From: Pseudomonadota bacterium
GTDB taxonomy: Bacteria; Pseudomonadota; Alphaproteobacteria; Rhizobiales; Xanthobacteraceae
Assembly: GCA_021779635.1 (NCBI GenBank)
Contig: JAJYAH010000330.1
Coordinates: 1-7,474 of the forward strand
Direction of reading: 5' to 3'
Length of the DNA stretch: 7,474 nucleotides
Below are positions 1-7,474 of the stretch, piece after piece. Below the pieces are notes generated by a model that saw only the letters and a list, made by a program, of their open reading frames with translations, was not told where the DNA came from and searched no databases. The translations under genes were made by a program, and so were the position numbers. Positions within the stretch are counted from its first letter, which is position 1; every line of letters begins with the position of its first letter.

Positions 1-76
1 CCTGCAATCTCAAATGCCTCCGAATCCGGAAAATAGACTCCCGCTCAATCGCTTAGAGGCTTATTCACGGACGACT

Positions 77-105
77 AAAAATAGTCCCCCGGCGAGAGCC
101 GGGGG
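77..105 (-). terminator. Rho-independent terminator of the cold-shock gene
   Basis: Read on the minus strand, a perfect 8-bp GC-rich stem (arms 98-105 and 86-93, CCCCCGGC/GCCGGGGG) closes a 4-base loop at 94-97. About four bases later comes a run of five T (77-81 on the plus strand as A). It begins about 34 bases past the csp stop codon, the expected place. There is no T-run on the plus-strand side, so it appears one-directional. Confidence 0.88.
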
Positions 106-139
106 CTGCATCATGATGGCTTACGCGGATCGTGACGAG

Positions 140-343
140 TTAGGAGACCTTGAGATTTTCTGCGGAGTTCTTGCCGCGATTTTCTACAAGGTCATATTCA
201 ACAACCTGATTTTCGTTGAGGGTTGAGAGTCCGGCACGCTCGACTGCCGAGATATGGACGAAAACGTCCTTATCGCCGGCCATCGGCTTGATGAACCCAT
301 AACCCTTTGTCGGGTTGAACCACTTGACGGTGCCTTTTTGCAT
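140..343 (-). CDS. CspA-family cold-shock protein
   Basis: This encodes a 67-residue single cold-shock domain (OB fold), a small cytoplasmic protein that binds single-stranded RNA or DNA and melts RNA secondary structure. Visible marks are the N-terminal KGTVKWFN stretch, RNP1 as KGYGFI at residues 13-18, and RNP2 as VFVHIS at 27-32, with the surface aromatics W8, F17, F28 and H30 in place. The length is the family norm. The start is fixed by a strong Shine-Dalgarno AGGAG (351-355) seven bases before the ATG. The gene is single, followed by its own terminator, and divergent from the barrel gene. Bacteria of this group carry several csp paralogues, so neither a specific letter nor cold induction can be assigned from sequence. 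Confidence 0.96.
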   Translation of the reverse strand: MQKGTVKWFNPTKGYGFIKPMAGDKDVFVHISAVERAGLSTLNENQVVEYDLVENRGKNSAENLKVS

Positions 344-471
344 CGCCTGTCTCCTGGTCTAGACGAAAAAAAGACGCGGCCACGCTATCTGCGTGCCACG
401 CCACAAGCGGGCTTCCGGATGTCTGCTCAATTTCTTGGTCGCGAAACGCACAGTCGAACGGCCTAGATCCG

Positions 472-477
472 ATTGTA
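472..477 (-). promoter_or_regulatory. Possible -10 element for csp
   Basis: The minus strand reads TACAAT here, a good sigma-70-type -10 hexamer, about 130 bases before the csp start codon. It would give a leader of roughly 120 nt, and long structured leaders are common in cspA-type genes. No convincing -35 hexamer lies 16-18 bases upstream, so the assignment is tentative. Confidence 0.25.
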
Positions 478-649
478 CCTGATATTGCAACACGAATTTT
501 GCGCGTTAGCAAGCTTCTGGTACGGCTCAGGAAATCAGATCATCGATGGGGCCGGCCCGTCGGCACCTGTGGCAGCCGAACAACAATACCCGGCAAATCG
601 CCCACTGGCGGGGATCACGACCGATTGACGCTCCAGGAAAATTGGGGGC

Positions 650-678
650 AAATCGGCCCGGCCGACGGCGATTTTTTT
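650..678 (+). terminator. Terminator-like hairpin with T-run ahead of the barrel gene
   Basis: Arms AAATCG (650-655) and CGATTT (669-674) pair perfectly over six bases around a GC-rich centre. An alternative inner hairpin pairs TCGGC (653-657) with GCCGA (661-665). Seven T follow directly (672-678), then a second run of five T at 682-686. In the plus direction this resembles an intrinsic terminator or attenuator. No gene ends here on the plus strand, so it could end a short leader or small RNA, or the T-runs could simply be AT-rich promoter DNA for the barrel gene. Confidence 0.4.
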
Positions 679-720
679 GCATTTTTGTCGAGCTGGCGCT
701 CCGTTTTTGGGAATGCATTC

Positions 721-1893
721 ATGCGCTGCTCATCGTGGTTTTCACGAGCAAGGGATCGTTGCGGGGTAGGGCCCAGGCCCATAACGGCAGCTACGATCGT
801 CTTCGGGCTCGCCCTTGCGGCCGCGTCAACATCCGCCCGGGCCCAGGTCGCACCGCCGCCACCGCCCCCTCCGCCGCCGCCCGTTATCACACCCGTTGTG
901 ACACCCGCCCCGACGCCCTTTCCGATGCCTTCGGACGTCAATTCCGAGATGTCGACCGGATCGGCCATGACCAATCTCGGCAGCAATTTCCTGGCGCGCC
1001 TCGGACAGCAGGCGAGCTACGGTTTCGGCAGCGCGCTGCGGAGAAATCCGGGCGGCGGCGGGGCCTCGGAAGCCACCGACGCGCCGGCTTTTCGAATGTG
1101 GGGGGAGACCTACGGAATCTCAGCGACGAATGGCGCGCAAGGCGATTTCGCCGGCGACCGGCGTCAAACCTGGGGCGGCGTTGCGGGGTTCGGCGGACGC
1201 ATCGCGCCTGGCGTCAATGTCGGGATTTCGGTTGACCAAAGCCATACCGCGATCGACGTTCCGCTCGCGCTGCAGTCGGCGGGGCTCGATCTCACCCAGT
1301 TCGGATTTAACGCCTCGGTCGACAAAGGGCCGTGGACATGGGCGATCGCGCTGGTCCACGGCTTCGGACAAATCAACTCGACCCGCGACACCGGTGCCGG
1401 CTTCGCGGGCGCCGGTTACGGCGCTCATATCGACGGGGCGCTGACCGAGCTCAGCTACTACTGGAGCCTGGACCAGAGCCGCATCGTGCCAAAGGCCGCT
1501 TTCGAATATGTGCGCGCCGTGACCGGATCGTTCCAGGAAATGGGCGGTCTCGACCCGGTGACGGCGACCGGCACAACCCTGGAGCGTTCGCGGATCCTGG
1601 TCGGAGCGGAGATCGGGCATTACTGGATTATCGACCAGAAGATTCTCGACCTGTCCGGCTATGGCAAATTCGTTGACAACCTCACGCAGGATTTCTCCTC
1701 GACGATCGTCAGCCTCGGTCCGGAGAGCATCACCGTGCAGGGCATCACCGAGAGCAGGTATGGTGCCGATGCCGGCGCGTCCCTTTCGCTCAGCCTGAAC
1801 GATACCGTGCGTCTTTATGTCAACTATGACGGCAAGTTCCGAGCTACCAACCAGTCGCATCAGGGCACGCTTGGCGTCGAGGTGAAGTGGTAG
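721..1893 (+). CDS. Secreted autotransporter-type outer-membrane beta-barrel protein
   Basis: This encodes a 390-residue protein predicted to insert in the outer membrane. A long signal peptide has an Arg-rich start, a hydrophobic core at about 21-37 and a probable cleavage ARA|Q after residue 41. Ten consecutive prolines (45-54) and a Pro/Thr-rich linker to about 70 come next, then a Gly-rich stretch (111-114). From about 125 to the end there are alternating amphipathic strands typical of the ~265-residue autotransporter barrel, ending in GVEVKW with the terminal aromatic residue used by the BAM machinery. Almost no passenger domain is present, so it may act as a porin-like or structural barrel rather than an exporter. 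The start at 721 has GGGAA (709-713) seven bases upstream and places the signal peptide properly. The frame stays open back to a TTG at 499, but that extension would cross the terminator-like hairpin. Substrate and role are unknown. Confidence 0.82.
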   Translation: MRCSSWFSRARDRCGVGPRPITAATIVFGLALAAASTSARAQVAPPPPPPPPPPVITPVVTPAPTPFPMPSDVNSEMSTGSAMTNLGSNFLARLGQQASYGFGSALRRNPGGGGASEATDAPAFRMWGETYGISATNGAQGDFAGDRRQTWGGVAGFGGRIAPGVNVGISVDQSHTAIDVPLALQSAGLDLTQFGFNASVDKGPWTWAIALVHGFGQINSTRDTGAGFAGAGYGAHIDGALTELSYYWSLDQSRIVPKAAFEYVRAVTGSFQEMGGLDPVTATGTTLERSRILVGAEIGHYWIIDQKILDLSGYGKFVDNLTQDFSSTIVSLGPESITVQGITESRYGADAGASLSLSLNDTVRLYVNYDGKFRATNQSHQGTLGVEVKW

Positions 1894-1938
1894 CGTGGCT
1901 GATGTGCGCGGGCGTGTCCCGGCGGTCAGGCTGCGATC
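1894..1938. other. Convergent junction without a clear terminator
   Basis: Only 45 bp separate the stop codons of the barrel gene and rnd, which face each other. I see only a 4-bp GC stem and no T-run on either strand. Termination is therefore probably Rho-dependent, or the transcripts overlap in antisense. Confidence 0.5.
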
Positions 1939-3087
1939 CTAACCTCGATCGACCCTGATAACCCGGCCCTTGTCGATCGCCAGCGCCAGCCGGCCGTGCT
2001 TTAGCGACAGTGCCGCCTCGCCAAACAGCTCGCGGCGCCAGCCGTGCAGGGCGCCGACATCGGCATTATCGTCGGCCGCGATCTGCTCCAGATCGTCGAC
2101 TGTCGCGATGACCTTGCTGGCGACGGCGTGGCGTTCCGACGTCATCCGCAGCAGAACCTTGAGAAGCTCGACGATCGCAGCGCCGTTTGAATTGCCGCGC
2201 GGCTTTTCGATTTTCGGCAACGTCGCGGGATCGCGCGCCAGTCCGCGCTGCACGGCGGCCACGATATCGGCGCCCCATTTGGACCGGTCAAACCCCTTCG
2301 GCAGCGAGCGCAGATTGGCCAGCCGTTCGAGGCTGGTCGGTGCGTGGGTGGCGATGTCGCCGACCGCGTCGTCCTTCAGGACGCGGCTGCGGGGAACGTC
2401 GCGGTCCTGCGCTTCCTGTTCGCGCCAGGCGGCGACCTCCATCAGCACCGCAAGCTCCTTGGGCTTGCGCACCCTGGTCTTCAGCCGCTCCCATGCGCGC
2501 TCGGGGTGAAAGTCGTAGGTCTTTGGCGAGGTCAGGACCTCCATTTCCTCGCTGACCCAGTCGCTGCGATTGCGTTTCTTGAGGTCGGCGTCCAGTGCGG
2601 CGAACACGTCGCGCAGATGCGTGACGTCGGAGACCGCATAGTGCATCTGCTCCTCGGTCAGCGGCCGGCGCGACCAGTCGGTGAAACGATGGGTCTTGTC
2701 CGGCCGATGGCCGGTGATGCGCTCGACCAGCTGGTCGTAGGCGATGGAATCCCCGTAGCCCAGCACCATGGCGGCGACCTGGGTGTCGAAGATCGGGTGC
2801 GGAACGATCCCGGCCTGATGCCAGACGATTTCGATATCCTGGCGCGCGGCGTGGAAAACCTTCAGCACCTTCTCGTTGGCCATCAGCGCGAAGAACGGCT
2901 TGAGGTCGATGCCCTGGGCCAGCGTATCGATCACGACCGCTTCCTCTGCGCTCGCCATCTGCACGACACAGAGCAGGGGATAATAGGTCGTTTCCCGCAG
3001 GAATTCCGTATCGACGGTGATGACCGGGTGTTTGGCGAGACGCTCGCAAACGGCGGCGAGCTCCGAAGTGGTGGTGATCAGATTCAT
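1939..3087 (-). CDS. rnd: Ribonuclease D (3'-5' exoribonuclease)
   Basis: RNase D trims the 3' ends of tRNA precursors and other small structured RNAs in the cytoplasm, using two metal ions. The 382 residues match the family length (about 375 in E. coli). The DEDDy exonuclease domain fills the first ~170 residues: Exo I with D26 and E28 (VDTEF), Exo II with D84 (ARQDIE), and Exo III with Y150 and D154 (YAVSD). All catalytic residues are intact. An HRDC RNA-binding domain follows at about 207-287, and a second, weaker HRDC-like helical region at about 300-365. The ATG start gives the usual MNLITT-type opening just before the first strand. Its ribosome site is poor (a GGA about nine bases upstream). 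A 4-codon ORF starting 13 bases upstream ends in ATGA overlapping this start, so translational coupling is possible. Confidence 0.95.
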   Translation of the reverse strand: MNLITTTSELAAVCERLAKHPVITVDTEFLRETTYYPLLCVVQMASAEEAVVIDTLAQGIDLKPFFALMANEKVLKVFHAARQDIEIVWHQAGIVPHPIFDTQVAAMVLGYGDSIAYDQLVERITGHRPDKTHRFTDWSRRPLTEEQMHYAVSDVTHLRDVFAALDADLKKRNRSDWVSEEMEVLTSPKTYDFHPERAWERLKTRVRKPKELAVLMEVAAWREQEAQDRDVPRSRVLKDDAVGDIATHAPTSLERLANLRSLPKGFDRSKWGADIVAAVQRGLARDPATLPKIEKPRGNSNGAAIVELLKVLLRMTSERHAVASKVIATVDDLEQIAADDNADVGALHGWRRELFGEAALSLKHGRLALAIDKGRVIRVDRG

Positions 3088-3113
3088 GAACGGTCCATAA
3101 CGCTTCTGAGACC

Positions 3114-3142
3114 GCGTTCTGCCGAAAGCGCTGATATGTCAA
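3114..3142 (-). promoter_or_regulatory. Possible rnd promoter with consensus -35
   Basis: On the minus strand a perfect TTGACA (3137-3142), preceded by C as in alphaproteobacterial sigma-70 promoters, lies about 50 bases before the rnd start codon. The hexamer at the right spacing (3114-3119, GAACGC) is a poor -10. If real, the leader would be only about 20 nt. Confidence 0.33.
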
Positions 3143-3219
3143 GGGTCTTGCGGCGAATTCTAGCCCTGCATTTCCGGTTGACGGGGGCCTTTCGTCAGGA
3201 AGCGTCCAGCCGGACACGG

Positions 3220-3240
3220 CTGATCGCGCTGCGCGATCAG
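3220..3240. repeat. Perfect inverted repeat between the small ORF and rnd
   Basis: Two 10-base arms, CTGATCGCGC and GCGCGATCAG, are exact reverse complements with a single central base. As RNA this is a 9-bp GC-rich hairpin with a 3-base loop. On the minus strand it begins 31 bases after the stop of the 37-codon ORF and lies about 130 bases before rnd. No T-run follows, so it is not a standard terminator. It could stabilise an RNA 3' end, separate the small ORF from rnd, or be a protein-binding palindrome. Confidence 0.6.
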
Positions 3241-3271
3241 GTCGCGGGACTGATCCGTGAAGCGGGCCGGT

Positions 3272-3385
3272 TCAGGCGTCGCGCGTGTGCCGAAGAGGTC
3301 TTCGCTGCGCCGGAACGACGAGCACGATGACGCAGAGTGCGAGTATCGCCAATCCCATGAATTCAAATACGAGCGCATCAAACAC
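3272..3385 (-). CDS. Putative 37-residue single-pass membrane protein
   Basis: I do not recognise this protein. A GTG start at 3385 opens a 37-codon frame ending in TGA. Residues 1-9 are acidic and aromatic (D3, E8), residues about 10-25 form one strongly hydrophobic helix (GLAILALCVIVLVVPA), and the tail is basic (QRR, RHTR). By the positive-inside rule this predicts an inner-membrane peptide with its C-terminus in the cytoplasm. A purine-rich GGGGGAA (3391-3397) sits five bases before the GTG, a plausible if imperfect ribosome site. An in-frame ATG at 3358 would give 28 residues but has no ribosome site. The gene lies 111 bp after selO and 184 bp before rnd, all on one strand. It could still be a chance frame, since 37 codons is too short to judge by length. 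Confidence 0.5.
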   Translation of the reverse strand: MFDALVFEFMGLAILALCVIVLVVPAQRRPLRHTRDA

Positions 3386-3398
3386 GGCAATTCCCCCA

Positions 3399-3416
3399 GC
3401 AAATCGATAGATTTGC
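3399..3416. repeat. Inverted repeat upstream of the small membrane ORF
   Basis: Exact 7-base arms GCAAATC and GATTTGC flank a GATA centre. It lies immediately upstream of the GGGGGAA ribosome site of the 37-codon ORF on the minus strand. It could be a repressor-type operator or a small 5'-leader hairpin that affects ribosome access. The AT-rich arms stand out against the GC-rich surroundings. Confidence 0.5.
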
Positions 3417-3481
3417 GAGGAAGCGATTGACGGTCTGTTAATTTCCGGGAGCGGGCGCGGCGCGGTCCGGCAAAAGCCGCA

Positions 3482-3495
3482 TTAACGGTTAACGG
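3482..3495. repeat. Two tandem 7-bp repeats just after selO
   Basis: TTAACGG occurs twice without a gap, ending one base short of the selO stop triplet. On the minus strand it is followed by a weak 4-bp stem (3468-3479) with no T-run. It is probably incidental, and no clear selO terminator is visible. Confidence 0.35.
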
Positions 3496-3496
3496 T

Positions 3497-4975
3497 TCAC
3501 GTCCCGCAAAACGTCTGCAGAACGCGCTGATGCGGCTCGGGCGGCTCGGCATAGGCCGACAGCGCCGGCTGGTCCTCGTACGGCTTTGCGAGGACCGTCA
3601 GAAGCTGCTCGAAAGGCGCGAAATCGTCGCGGTTCACGGCAGCTTCGATCACCGCTTCAACCCGGTGGTTCCTCGGAATGAAGGCGGGATTGACCGCCCG
3701 CATCGCGGCCTGCCGTGCGGCAGCGTCCTGCGGCTCTTCGCCGATCCGTTGCCGCCAGCGTACCGCCCACTCATCATAGGCGGCGGGCTCGGCAAATAAT
3801 TGCCGGACCTCGCGATCATCGGCGGGATCACGCGCGGCATCGCTCAGCCGTCGGAACGTCAGGGTGAAGTCGGCCTGGTTTTTGGCCATCGCCTCCAGCA
3901 GGTCTTGCGCTAGCACGGGATCGCCATCGCGCGCGGTAAACAGGCCGAGCTTGCTTCGAAGGCCAGCCTGGTAAGCGGTGTTGAATCGTTCGGCGAAATT
4001 CCCCAGCACCGCCTGCGCCTCGGCGATCGCCTTGTCCTGCGCATCGGAAAGCAGCGGTAACAGGCATTCCGCAAGCCGCGTCAGATTCCAGAGCGCGATC
4101 CGCGGCTGATTGGCGTAAGCGTAGCGGCCTTGCTCGTCGATCGAAGAAAACACGGTTGCCGGGTCGTAATGGTCCATAAAAGCGCACGGACCGTAATCGA
4201 TGGTCTCGCCCGAGATCGACGTGTTGTCGGTGTTCATGACGCCGTGGATGAATCCGACCAGCAGCCAGCGCGCGACCAGGCTCGCCTGCCGCGCCACCAC
4301 GCCTTCCAGAAGCGCGTGATAGGGGCGATCGGCGTTGGCCGCTTCCGGATAGTGCCGGTCGATGACGTGATCGGCCAGCCGTCGCACGCCCTCGATGTCG
4401 TTGCGCGCCGCGAAAAACTGGAACGTCCCGACGCGAATATGGCTGGAGGCAACGCGGGTGAGGACAGCCCCGGGCAACGGCGTTTCCCGCATCACGCGCT
4501 CCCCGGTCATCACAGCGGCGAGCGATCGGGTGGTGGGAATTCCTAGTGTCGCCATCGCCTCGCTTACAATGTATTCGCGCAGCACCGGACCAAGTGCCGC
4601 GCGGCCATCACCCCGCCGCGAGAATGGTGTCGGGCCCGATCCCTTGAGCTGAATGTCGCGGCGCACGCCGTCCGCGTCGATCACCTCTCCGAGCAGGATG
4701 GCGCGGCCATCCCCGAGCTGCGGTACGAAATGACCGAACTGGTGGCCGGCATAGGCCATCGCGATCGGGTCCGCCCCGTCGGGGACCCGCTTGCCGGCGA
4801 GGATTTCGGCTCCCTCCGGGCTATCCAGCCGATCCGGATCGAGGCCGAGATGAAGGGCGAGCGGCCGGTTCAATTTGACCAGTTTCGGCACGGCGACCGG
4901 CGTCGGTGCGACCCGCGCGAAAAAATTGGCCGGCAGGGCCGCGTAGGTGTTTTCGAAGGGGAAATGGACCGTCAT
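3497..4975 (-). CDS. selO: Protein adenylyltransferase SelO (YdiU, former UPF0061)
   Basis: SelO has a protein-kinase fold with ATP bound in a flipped orientation, and it transfers AMP to Ser, Thr or Tyr of target proteins. In E. coli it is linked to redox stress and modifies proteins such as SucA and GrxA. The 492 residues match the family. Signature blocks include YAGHQFGHF (75-83), LGDGRA (87-92) and [13 protein letters not shown] (108-120). The likely catalytic set is present: K111, E134, R174 or R181, N251 in the HGVMNTDN block, and D260 in IDYGP. The protein ends FCGT, so C490 sits third from the end, where animal SelO carries selenocysteine. The ATG start gives the usual MTVHFPF opening, although I see no good ribosome site. 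The gene is divergent from aspS. Nothing appears broken. Confidence 0.95.
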   Translation of the reverse strand: MTVHFPFENTYAALPANFFARVAPTPVAVPKLVKLNRPLALHLGLDPDRLDSPEGAEILAGKRVPDGADPIAMAYAGHQFGHFVPQLGDGRAILLGEVIDADGVRRDIQLKGSGPTPFSRRGDGRAALGPVLREYIVSEAMATLGIPTTRSLAAVMTGERVMRETPLPGAVLTRVASSHIRVGTFQFFAARNDIEGVRRLADHVIDRHYPEAANADRPYHALLEGVVARQASLVARWLLVGFIHGVMNTDNTSISGETIDYGPCAFMDHYDPATVFSSIDEQGRYAYANQPRIALWNLTRLAECLLPLLSDAQDKAIAEAQAVLGNFAERFNTAYQAGLRSKLGLFTARDGDPVLAQDLLEAMAKNQADFTLTFRRLSDAARDPADDREVRQLFAEPAAYDEWAVRWRQRIGEEPQDAAARQAAMRAVNPAFIPRNHRVEAVIEAAVNRDDFAPFEQLLTVLAKPYEDQPALSAYAEPPEPHQRVLQTFCGT

Positions 4976-5202
4976 GGGATCAAGATAGGCGTGTGCTGGA
5001 AATAGACAATCGGCTCGCCACGACGCTGTCCAAAGGTCCGTTGTTTTTCCGTCACTTTTTCGGGTTTGCCGAGCTGGGATCTGGCCTTCATCCGGTTGCC
5101 GCGCCCCAAAGCCTCGGGTAAACCCTCAACCTCTTTGCGGGCTGGCCTTTTTGCGGGCTTGCCTTGGCCCCCCATCCTCCGACATCTGTTTTTGGAACAT
5201 CC
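4976..5202. other. Divergent intergenic region, selO / aspS
   Basis: These 227 bp carry the promoters for both selO and aspS, but no hexamer pair stands out on either strand. The plus-strand side is rich in T-runs (about 5040-5062) and contains a 16-bp tandem duplication (5134-5165). The minus-strand frame that crosses the region reads as a Lys/Arg/Pro-rich sequence with no known domain and runs deep into aspS, so I do not call it a gene. Confidence 0.5.
5134..5165. repeat. 16-bp tandem duplication in the aspS leader
   Basis: Two head-to-tail copies, 5134-5149 and 5150-5165, each begin TTTGCGGGCT and end GCCTT, differing at one base (G versus T at the eleventh position). They end 37 bases before the aspS ATG. 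The unit is not a multiple of three, so it does not preserve a reading frame. The second copy can form a short stem (GGGC 5155-5158 with GCCC 5167-5170). Any regulatory meaning is speculative. Confidence 0.6.
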
Positions 5203-6975
<1,773 letters not shown>

Positions 6976-7036
6976 GCTTCCATGAAGCAGTCGCCGAAGT
7001 CTGAATTCGGGGTCGGGGGAGCCGCGGGGGAAATGC
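6976..7036. other. Short aspS / malic enzyme spacer with ribosome site
   Basis: A purine-rich GGGGGA (7026-7031) lies five bases before the malic enzyme ATG at 7037. A competing ATG at 7033 leads to a stop after six codons and is not the start. A weak 5-bp stem (CCGAA/TTCGG) occurs in the middle with no T-run, so aspS readthrough into the next gene is possible. Confidence 0.5.
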
Positions 7037-7474
7037 ATGGCGTCCTATTCTGAAGATCTCCATTCCGCGGCGCTCGCCTACCACCGGCTGCCACGGCCGG
7101 GAAAGCTTGAAATTCAGGCGATCAAGCCGCTCGCCAACCAGCGCGATCTGGCGCTGGCCTATTCGCCGGGCGTGGCCGCGGCCTGCATGGCCATTGCCGG
7201 CGATCCGGCGGAAGCAGCATCGCTGACGATCCGCGCCAACCTCGTCGCGGTGGTGTCGAACTGCACGGCGGTGCTCGGCCTTGGCAATATCGGTCCGCTG
7301 GCATCGAAGCCGGTCATGGAAGGCAAGGCGGTTCTGTTCAAGAAGTTCGCCGGCATCGACGTGTTCGATATCGAGATCGCCGCCGACACCATCGAGCGCG
7401 TGGTCGAAACCGTGGCGGCGCTGGAGCCGACGTTTGGCGGCATCAATCTCGAAGACATCAAGGGTCCGGAGTGT
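7037..7474 (+). CDS. NADP-type malic enzyme, N-terminal part (cut by window edge)
   Basis: Malic enzyme oxidatively decarboxylates malate to pyruvate, producing NAD(P)H in the cytoplasm. Only the first 146 codons are inside the window, with no stop, so the usual ~750-residue two-domain form (malic domain plus C-terminal phosphotransacetylase-like domain, as in MaeB) can be inferred but not seen. Recognisable blocks are [18 protein letters not shown] with catalytic Y42, [17 protein letters not shown] (81-97) with the conserved K97, [13 protein letters not shown] (101-113), and the metal-binding region [10 protein letters not shown] (137-146). Residue 76 is Cys in the block normally read as SNGTAVLGLG. 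The start at 7037 is set by GGGGGA five bases upstream. NADP versus NAD preference cannot be decided from this fragment. Confidence 0.94.
   Translation, partial: MASYSEDLHSAALAYHRLPRPGKLEIQAIKPLANQRDLALAYSPGVAAACMAIAGDPAEAASLTIRANLVAVVSNCTAVLGLGNIGPLASKPVMEGKAVLFKKFAGIDVFDIEIAADTIERVVETVAALEPTFGGINLEDIKGPEC

Larger units (their letters stand above)
344..720. other. Divergent intergenic region, csp / outer-membrane barrel
   Basis: This 377-bp stretch separates two divergent genes and must hold both promoters. On the csp side there is a T-run in the leader (about 364-371, A on the plus strand), the AGGAG ribosome site, and a TACAAT hexamer on the minus strand. On the barrel side there is a hairpin followed by a T-run (650-678). 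Open frames crossing it in several directions have no ribosome site and no recognisable protein sequence. I see no tRNA, repeat family or further gene. Confidence 0.6.

Noticed and set aside
14..226. Plus-strand 70-codon frame at the left edge
   Set aside because: It runs through the csp terminator and opposite the csp coding region, with no ribosome site or known sequence.
527..718. Minus-strand 63-codon frame in the csp/barrel spacer
   Set aside because: It is a basic, low-complexity product with a weak ribosome site and overlaps the terminator-like element. Nothing supports coding.
499..720. In-frame extension of the barrel protein to a TTG at 499 (74 extra residues)
   Set aside because: It would bury the signal peptide inside the protein, has no ribosome site and crosses the hairpin plus T-run at 650-678. 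The ATG at 721 is better placed.
1120..1860. Minus-strand 246-codon frame opposite the barrel gene
   Set aside because: There is no ribosome site or recognisable sequence, while the plus strand encodes a coherent barrel with signal peptide.
2288..3217. Minus-strand 309-codon frame overlapping rnd out of phase
   Set aside because: It is same-strand but frame-shifted relative to an intact DEDDy exonuclease, and its Arg-rich, low-complexity product is typical of an out-of-phase high-GC frame.
2344..3330. Plus-strand open frame of 328 codons opposite rnd
   Set aside because: It is a shadow of rnd with no domain, and it runs on through the intergenic gap and across the small ORF.
3160..3552. Minus-strand 130-codon frame across the selO-rnd gap
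   Set aside because: It starts inside selO in another phase, has no ribosome site and reads as a disordered Arg/Ser/Pro sequence. The 37-codon frame in the same place has better marks.
5164..5202. TTG start for aspS 13 codons upstream
   Set aside because: The extra residues overlap the tandem repeat and do not resemble AspRS N-termini; [10 protein letters not shown] at 5203 does.

Overview
The window looks like ordinary chromosome from a high-GC alphaproteobacterium, most likely of the Bradyrhizobium / Rhodopseudomonas / Nitrobacter group. This rests on strongly GC-biased codon use, an autotransporter-type outer-membrane barrel, an alphaproteobacterial AspRS of the type that also charges tRNA-Asn, and a malic enzyme with the N-terminus usual in Rhizobiales. 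The lineage is inferred from recalled protein families, not from a search.

Layout, left to right. A small cold-shock protein gene (minus strand, 140-343) is followed by a clear Rho-independent terminator (77-105). A 377-bp divergent spacer leads to a plus-strand gene for a secreted outer-membrane beta-barrel (721-1893), with a terminator-like hairpin plus T-run inside that spacer. The barrel gene converges with ribonuclease D (minus, 1939-3087). Upstream of rnd is a 409-bp gap that holds a very short likely membrane-peptide gene (minus, 3272-3385) and two strong inverted repeats. Next is the SelO (YdiU) pseudokinase adenylyltransferase gene (minus, 3497-4975), divergent from aspartyl-tRNA synthetase (plus, 5203-6975), whose leader carries a 16-bp tandem duplication. 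The last gene is the start of a malic enzyme (plus, 7037 to the edge).

The genes do not form one pathway. selO, the 37-codon ORF and rnd lie in the same direction and could be one minus-strand transcription unit. aspS and the malic enzyme gene lie in the same direction 61 bp apart. The genes cover translation (aspS), RNA turnover (rnd), RNA chaperoning (csp), redox-linked protein AMPylation (selO), central carbon metabolism (malic enzyme) and the cell envelope (barrel).

I see no mobile element, CRISPR array, tRNA, rRNA or defence-type gene cluster, and no convincing new multi-gene system. The most useful unexplained items are the 37-codon membrane ORF with its flanking inverted repeats, the terminator-like element ahead of the barrel gene, the tandem repeat ahead of aspS, and an unexpected cysteine in a normally invariant glycine position of the malic enzyme.
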